From Telmatactis stephensoni (taxonomy: Eukaryota; Cnidaria; Anthozoa; Actiniaria; Isophelliidae), in assembly GCA_029948255.1 (NCBI GenBank), contig JALIZF010001783.1, forward strand, positions 186,001 to 250,000: a stretch of DNA of 64,000 nucleotides. Reading direction: 5' to 3'. Positions 61,515 through 64,000 of the stretch are shown piece after piece (within the stretch, counting starts at the first letter, position 1; each line of letters opens with the position of its first letter). A program made the position numbers and the translations under genes. Below the pieces are notes generated by a model. That model was not told the DNA's origin and made no database searches. It was given only the letters and a program-made list of their open reading frames with translations.

Positions 61515-63007
61515 TAACATTATTGATAAAAATACTCAGTGCAACAGACGGTTCCAAAGCTTTGTCTTTGGTTATACACCGAATCGAAATATGGCGGCAA
61601 ACTTGAATAACTATTGTTTTATGCTGACTAGCCTCTCATTCACGTGAAAGCGCTTTTGTGTTTTCCCTTAAAACGAGGCTAGTCAGTCCAGAACAATAGC
61701 TATTCAAATTTGCCGCCATATTTTGATTCGGTCAATGTTTCCTTGACAAAATCTGGCACCAAGGGTATTAACTTTTCTAACCATCCCACATTTATTCCCT
61801 CAACAATTCAGCTCCTATTCTCATATATTAGCTAACGCAGGAGTTTGATCTCTGTATTTCTAGGTCCCTTCAGAATCGTGAATGAAGCGAACAAACAATG
61901 CATCAAGAGCTCCGATAAAAACGTTGGTTCATCTCTTGGCACTGGATTGTGTACTAATAAAGATACATTGTGGACCTATACTCTGACTGGAGAATTAATG
62001 GTACAGCTAGTAACTTTCTATTTTTGCATTCGAGAGGCACTGCTGTGATGGTGAATTGCAGACTCATAAGGGTTAGCCTAGTTTAGATGCTTAATGGCTT
62101 TTTCACGTGTCACGAGCGAGTTTTTATGACACGCAAATGGTTTTTCTCCGTTTACGGTAGCACATTTGATAGGACAAATGCATCTGTCACATTAAATTTG
62201 GTCAAATTTTCTCATCCATACGAACCAAATTATTTGTCAAAGAAAATTTGTCACAAACAATTTGCTCGTATGGAAGGACCTAAAGCAATGGTTCGAGTAA
62301 GAGATAGGCAAAGTTCTATTGTTCTATGCCAAAGTATTAACCTATGGATTTGATTTTTTGCAGTTTTGAAACAAACTCTCTTTTGTACTAAAGAATCTCG
62401 TCCAATCAATAGCGCGCAAAACAATAGCCAAGAGACGATTCCAGTTTCAGCCATGTCCCAAAAATGAAATTTTACTTTATTTAAAACTCAAAGCTTTCAT
62501 GAAAAGGATATCAAATATTAAAATGGAAAAAATGCGCTAATGTTTAAAGTTATGGCATGCAGATTTTCATGTTTTACCCAGTGAGATGGACGGTTTAAAC
62601 CATATATATCACAACTGACACCTGTCTGCATTCTTCGTCGTTTGGTTGCTTTCTTCTTACTCGGACCGATTACTTAAACCCTAAAATATGAGTCCGCAAT
62701 CAAGAATCACAGCCGAATTTCATTGATAACATATTATATTTTATCAGGTCCTTGTAATGATTGCAGCGACCAGGTTTGTCATTCAAGTGTGTACCTGTAA
62801 ACTGATATAATGGTTTCTTGAATGTCTTGTTTATAGAATATAGAAAGTGAACACTGTTTGGCCTTTACTGGGACGTCGGGGAACAATCAGAAAGTGGCAC
62901 AACAGCAATGTCAGTTTGGAGCTGAAAATCAACATTTTACCTGTGATAATAGAAGAATTCACCCAATGGATAGTACAACCTCATGTTTAGTGCAAAAAGG
63001 TCATTAA
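37875..63007 (+). CDS. Large secreted mosaic protein: LamG-like, PLAT-like, five TSP1, long unassigned region, ricin-type C-terminus
   Basis: My 27-exon model gives 5283 coding bases, 1760 residues, with matching intron phases throughout. Exons: 37875-37917, 39951-40331, 40642-40914, 41064-41199, 41661-41766, 42154-42271, 42475-42654, 43120-43290, 43365-43544, 43882-44052, 44133-44315, 44896-45273, 46259-46462, 46936-47294, 48054-48356, 49055-49287, 49856-49961, 50101-50271, 52197-52331, 54787-54918, 56416-56631, 58185-58340, 58418-58487, 59923-60114, 60806-61183, 61864-62000, 62837-63007. Every junction is GT-AG. The product should enter the secretory pathway and act outside the cell, binding glycans, lipids or matrix, judging by its domains. 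No transmembrane segment is seen apart from the signal peptide. The gene is unnamed to me. The last exon is the least certain, because the beta-trefoil looks one lobe short. Confidence 0.8.
37918..39950 (+). other. Intron 1 of the large gene
   Basis: 2.0 kb. The small ORFs in it are unconvincing. It contains a repeat-like region rich in gttgca/tgcaac (about 39210-39370) and a tRNA-like SINE head at 39711-39790. Confidence 0.6.
39711..39790 (-). mobile_element. tRNA-derived SINE head, minus strand
   Basis: On the minus strand: an A-box-like cacagttggttagtgcg and a B-box gagttcgatcccc, with 6-bp ends (ggatgt/acatcc) that could pair. The T arm does not pair well, so it is a tRNA relic rather than a gene. 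Confidence 0.55.
41064..42271 (+). CDS. Exons 4-6: PLAT/LH2-like domain
   Basis: Residues about 233-352. The pattern [32 protein letters not shown], then [20 protein letters not shown] and TWVLDKIMI follows the PLAT beta-sandwich (vtg--agt-a-vyi-lyG--G-s; dlG-l-ki-i--d; W-l--v-v). PLAT domains bind lipids or proteins in lipases, lipoxygenases and polycystins. A following CAGCKF pair may form a disulfide. Phases 1-2, 2-0 and 0-1. The call is by pattern and is moderately sure. Confidence 0.65.
41328..41567. mobile_element. 240-bp MITE with ~95-bp inverted repeats (TACACCTATTTC family), intron 4
   Basis: The left arm tacacctatttcaaaaaaggttgtc ... gcaaagcactattgatttc is mirrored almost perfectly by the right arm, ending aataggtgta. 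Same termini as the nested element at 5601-5800. Confidence 0.85.
42475..44315 (+). CDS. Exons 7-11: five thrombospondin type 1 repeats
   Basis: One repeat per exon, each bounded by phase 1 introns, the classic shuffling module: residues 353-412, 413-469, 470-529, 530-586 and 587-647. Each has the W-layer motif (WSAWSDW, WGAWSSW, WAQWSEW, WTGWGDW, WGKWGPW), then the CSxTCG-like turn (best in repeats 3 and 4: [15 protein letters not shown]), an R-layer and the terminal cysteines. Repeat 5 is the most diverged ([10 protein letters not shown]). TSP1 repeats bind glycosaminoglycans and matrix proteins, and the WxxW sites are commonly C-mannosylated. The near-equal length of exons (171-183 nt) points to tandem exon duplication. 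Confidence 0.95.
44562..44720. mobile_element. Foldback element in intron 11
   Basis: tagttgatatcacacatacacttcagcggtgact...caaaggtctcaattcgag is mirrored by ctcgaattgaaacctttg...agtgtatctgtgatctcagcta. Confidence 0.7.
44896..48356 (+). CDS. Exons 12-15: unassigned extracellular region
   Basis: Residues about 648-1062. Not recognised. Exon 12 (378 nt) follows repeat 5 directly ([20 protein letters not shown]). Exon 13 is acidic then basic and rich in beta-strand patterns ([14 protein letters not shown]). Exon 14 has an amphipathic helical stretch ([20 protein letters not shown]) and a Lys-rich helix ([16 protein letters not shown]). Exon 15 has paired cysteines ([10 protein letters not shown]). 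The splice phases (1,1,0,0) and lack of stops support coding. Intron 12 carries two back-to-back MITEs. Confidence 0.7.
45434..46164. mobile_element. Two abutting MITEs with GTAATACCATGA termini, intron 12
   Basis: The first (45434-45593) is a near-perfect hairpin, gtaataccatgacc...ggacatttaatcactaatatccc...catggtattac. The second (45597-46164) has the same outer termini (gtaataccatgatcacc ... ggtgatcatggtattac) and an inside built from repeated gagggacgattagttctaat units. Only ttt separates them. Confidence 0.8.
47640..48050. repeat. CATC/ATC microsatellite and an inverted repeat in intron 14
   Basis: (catcat)n lies near 47655-47710. tctttcttggtgttgcaag (about 47853) is mirrored by cttgcaacaccaagaaaga (about 47977-47995), close to the exon 15 acceptor. 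Confidence 0.6.
48357..49854. other. Introns 15 and 16, no extra gene
   Basis: Contains only exon 16 (49055-49287) and unannotated intron sequence. An open frame of 67-87 codons near 49320-49680 has no recognisable content. Confidence 0.4.
49055..56631 (+). CDS. Exons 16-21: beta-strand-like repeats
   Basis: Residues about 1063-1393. The segments share a loose pattern: a Gly, alternating hydrophobics, then L/I-x-G and charged turns. Examples are [14 protein letters not shown] (exon 18), [16 protein letters not shown] (exon 19), [20 protein letters not shown] with GPMFYMKAT (exon 20) and [20 protein letters not shown] (exon 21). I infer a repeated beta-structured unit of about 45-110 residues, cut by phase 0 introns. 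No named family can be assigned from memory. Exon 17 is small (106 nt), with one cysteine. A LINE lies in the intron between exons 18 and 19. Confidence 0.65.
50301..50373. repeat. (TC)n microsatellite, left of the LINE
   Basis: About 35 TC dinucleotides; a second (TC)n, 51299-51361, lies on the other side of the LINE. Confidence 0.96.
50373..51300 (+). mobile_element. 5'-truncated LINE, RT C-terminal part, ORF intact
   Basis: Open from about 50373 to the stop at 51140-51142. It encodes the end of a reverse transcriptase: [20 protein letters not shown], then the thumb-region motif [17 protein letters not shown], the typical [12 protein letters not shown] and [11 protein letters not shown] blocks, and the C-terminal [13 protein letters not shown]. 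The catalytic YADD part is missing. Its 3' end has a polyadenylation-like aataaa and an (ATTC)n tail (51286-51300), then (TC)n. The lack of stops suggests a fairly recent insertion in intron 18. It is unlike the LINE in the tandem units. Confidence 0.85.
51404..51659. mobile_element. Foldback MITE with long arms rich in actcag/ctgagt
   Basis: gcattgcaaaaacacg ... gtgcatccacagtaactcactt is mirrored by aagtgagtttatactgtggacgcat ... cgcgtttttgcagtgtg. The inner part repeats gtaactgagta motifs. Confidence 0.75.
51655..52085. repeat. GCCGTG-rich repeat block (CCGTGACCGTGTCAGTGCCGTGATGTCTGTAAAAAC type)
   Basis: Three to four copies of a ~100-bp unit, with part inverted (near 51890-51960). The same motif occurs in the ~520-bp blocks of the tandem units (for example 14606-14690 and 15362-15470), so it is a dispersed family. 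Confidence 0.75.
52332..53255. other. Intron 19, first part: pyrimidine-rich, poly-C and aaaggtacc motifs
   Basis: A C run at about 52783-52803 is followed by repeated aaaggtaccaa/ggtaccaa motifs to about 53150. Probably a decayed foldback akin to 8841-9248. No exon found. Confidence 0.45.
53280..53560. repeat. ~33-bp minisatellite (ttacagggtttttacaggccctccttattgca)
   Basis: About eight copies with substitutions and small indels, in intron 19. The frames through it are spurious. Confidence 0.9.
53797..54114. mobile_element. MITE with TACCGTATTTACTCGAATAAGCGCC termini
   Basis: taccgtatttacttgaataagcgcc is mirrored by ggcacttattcgagtaaatacggta. The inside carries repeated gggggaggcgcttatt. 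TA ends suggest a mariner-like origin. Confidence 0.8.
54531..54674. mobile_element. tRNA-like inverted pair (SINE-derived foldback)
   Basis: On the minus strand, ggaggcagcatggccgagtggtcagagcgttgg holds an A box and ggttcgatacccgc a B box (54674-54600). The plus strand at 54531 starts with a second partial copy, ggaggcgagcatggccgaga. Two tRNA-derived heads therefore face each other. Confidence 0.65.
55251..55956. mobile_element. ~700-bp foldback with ~300-bp arms, intron 20
   Basis: The right arm (55620-55956) mirrors the left (55251-55565) with few differences, for example gtagaggctggtaacataactattctaaacc against its complement near 55900. The spacer is only about 55 bp. The ORFs on both strands inside are reflections of one another and not coding. 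Confidence 0.9.
57148..57970. mobile_element. ~820-bp foldback with ~400-bp arms, intron 21
   Basis: The arms begin tacgaaagccgagaagggactt and end with its complement. Each arm carries a small tandem array of taataatttcagactt (three to four copies), then gtccaagttgttacttcc.acgtaaat, a ggcccc patch, and an inner arm with gccatgcttctgtccatctt. The loop is near 57530-57550. Confidence 0.9.
58185..61183 (+). CDS. Exons 22-25: cysteine-rich helical region with two furin-type sites
   Basis: Residues about 1394-1658. Exon 22 has [20 protein letters not shown], and exon 23 continues with one more cysteine. Exon 24 contains two polybasic proprotein-convertase motifs, RQRR (about 1487-1490) and RRKR (about 1506-1509), then three cysteines ([20 protein letters not shown]). 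Exon 25 starts [20 protein letters not shown] and continues with beta-like and helical segments. The protein is probably cut into two chains that may stay disulfide-linked. This resembles no family I can name. Confidence 0.65.
58488..59922. other. Intron 23, with a 45-bp direct duplication and a MITE
   Basis: gccagaaaatacgaaccaattggggcggagctactaacgt occurs twice back to back (58653-58737). A MITE lies at 59344-59604. No exon seen. Confidence 0.6.
59344..59604. mobile_element. MITE with AATTGCCCTATCGCATAATGACGTCAC termini
   Basis: 27-bp terminal inverted repeats at both ends. Confidence 0.8.
60327..60430 (+). CDS. Possible alternative terminal exon of the large gene
   Basis: A good pyrimidine tract and acceptor (ctcatttttag) precede a phase-compatible 104-nt open stretch. 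It would add 34 residues after exon 24 (starting [20 protein letters not shown]) and end at TAG 60428-60430. Used instead of exon 25, it would give a shorter secreted form without the trefoil. Its end overlaps a hairpin (60413-60460), so it may be derived from a repeat. Phase match alone has a one-in-three chance. Confidence 0.3.
61399..61512. repeat. (CAGA)n microsatellite
   Basis: Interrupted CAGA/CAGACA repeat in intron 25. Confidence 0.95.
61578..61732. mobile_element. 155-bp hairpin MITE with ~58-bp arms
   Basis: accgaatcgaaatatggcggcaaacttgaata is mirrored by tattcaaatttgccgccatattttgattcggt. It lies in intron 25, about 130 bp before exon 26. Confidence 0.85.
61864..63007 (+). CDS. Exons 26-27: ricin-type beta-trefoil-like C-terminus
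   Basis: Residues about 1659-1760. [20 protein letters not shown], then [49 protein letters not shown] and CLVQKGH-stop. This is the rhythm of R-type lectin lobes (i-n-a-s-kCl; l--C-----W-----g-i). Only about two of the three usual lobes are present, so either the domain is truncated or a further exon exists and the terminal aaaaagGTCATT is a non-standard donor. The stop is at 63005-63007. Confidence 0.6.
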
Positions 63008-63079
63008 AACTTATGATTAGTCCCACTCCCTCTAAAGAGTTTAGTGTAAACACAGGAAACCCAAGCTTGATATTACAGA

Positions 63080-63375
63080 ATAGATGATATTTGCATTTTT
63101 ATAGTAAATGTATTTAATTTAGCGACAAATCGTCCTTTCTTTTTTCAAGGCTTTGCAATAATCATGTCTTTTTTGTTGGTGGTGTTTTTTGTTGTTGTTT
63201 TTTTGTTTGTTGTTGTTGTTGTTGTTGTTTTGGCGCGTTTGTCTTTGTGGCCAAGTTTCAGCGCCATATGAGCGTTTTAACGAAAATACCCCTGAAAGAC
63301 AAATCTTGAAAAAAGTAAGGGTGATTGCTCGCTACATACATTTACTATAAAAATGCAAAAATCACCTATTCTAAT
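63080..63375. mobile_element. MITE just past the stop of the large gene
   Basis: gaatagatgatatttgcatttttatagtaaatgtat is mirrored by acatacatttactataaaaatgcaaaaatcacctattc. It begins about 75 bp after the stop, so it may lie in the 3' UTR. Confidence 0.75.
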
Positions 63376-64000
63376 ATCGAGCTTGGGCTTCCATGGATAT
63401 GCCGCGCGCATTTTAGTGATGTGTTGATAAATTGTTATCATGTGTTAGCATCTGAGATTGATGGTACGTTCTTTGATAAGCATATTATACTAGACGACCC
63501 CAATTGTCAAAAAGCTTCTGTTTTGGGTTTCACCTCCCGAGATTTGGTCCTCTTGGCTATCGCCGTATGATAATAATATGTAGCGGTACGAGAGGGATCC
63601 CGGTGATAGCATTGTTCCTTGAGACGCTGATGGGAATATCCTGGGAATTACCCTGTGACATAGCAAGGAGCAAAGTAGCCTCTTCCGGTCCTCGCAATTT
63701 TTAATCCTAGGTTGAGTATGCACGCAGGTGACGTATCAGATAATATTTTTACTCCAAATTCTTGACACGTCCGTCACTCCCTAATGAGAAGTCTATTGTT
63801 TGCGTCCCGAAAACCGGTTTTCAAAGGACTGCATGCGTCATGCAAATTACCTATTTGGCTTTCAATTGACGTCACGGCGGCCATCTTGGTTGAACTTCAA
63901 CAAAAGATTGCTCATTAGTGTCTCTTGCTCGTTCAACCAACATGGCTGCCACTCTTTTATATTTTGACTCTCAAGGGAATGATTGAAAACCAGCAATTGT
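63376..64000. other. Downstream region, no gene recognised
   Basis: A foldback of ggcggccatcttggttgaac (63877-63896) and gttcaaccaacatggctgcc (63931-63950) lies at the edge. Short ORFs on both strands are unconvincing. Confidence 0.4.

Overview
The window looks like nuclear DNA of a cnidarian, most likely an anthozoan such as a stony coral. It is AT-rich, has GT-AG introns, and is full of microsatellites, LINE fragments, tRNA-derived SINE heads and many foldback or MITE-like elements. It carries an intronless rhodopsin-family GPCR, a BTB-BACK-PHR gene, a Crypton-like (DUF3504-type) fragment, and a secreted mosaic protein rich in TSP1 repeats. The taxon is inferred from this style of content, not from any marker gene.

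Layout. Positions 1-1166 hold the 3' part of a BTBD6-like gene (+). Positions 1640-5900 are repeat territory: a decayed Ty3/gypsy pol fragment, a ~70-bp satellite, a broken Crypton-like 5' ORF, pyrimidine microsatellites and a MITE nested in another MITE. A complete single-exon class A GPCR lies on the minus strand at 6455-7450, followed by more repeats to about 9.9 kb.

Positions 10.0-31.9 kb hold the first highlight. Four minus-strand genes encode small secreted peptides with six cysteines in the order C-C-CC-C-C; they sit on three near-identical tandem units of 6.64-6.71 kb. Each gene has three coding exons (signal peptide, first cysteine pair plus basic linker, CC-x3-C motif) and an inferred non-coding 5' exon. 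Gene 1 and gene 4 are the two parental types. Genes 2 and 3 are chimeras, with the 3' half of the gene 4 type and the 5' half of the gene 1 type, joined within about 83 bp of exon 2. That is the signature of unequal crossing over. A dead LINE, already frameshifted before the amplification, sits in the 5' UTR intron of genes 1-3.

Positions 32-37.8 kb are gene-poor: a diverged ~560-bp duplication, unrecognised short ORFs, a GC hairpin, a tRNA-derived SINE and microsatellites. Positions 37875-63007 (+) hold the second highlight, a gene I could assemble as 27 exons with consistent phases and an uninterrupted 1760-residue reading frame. The order is signal peptide, LamG-like jellyroll, PLAT-like domain, five TSP1 repeats, about 1000 residues I cannot assign (including beta-strand-like repeats and two furin-type sites), and a C-terminal ricin-type beta-trefoil-like segment. 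Its introns carry foldbacks with arms up to ~400 bp, a 5'-truncated LINE, minisatellites and tRNA-like sequences. The rest of the window, to 64000, is repeats.

The two secreted loci are not obviously linked in function. Both are extracellular cysteine-rich products of kinds that cnidarians use in venom, mucus, matrix or signalling; which of these applies cannot be decided from sequence alone.
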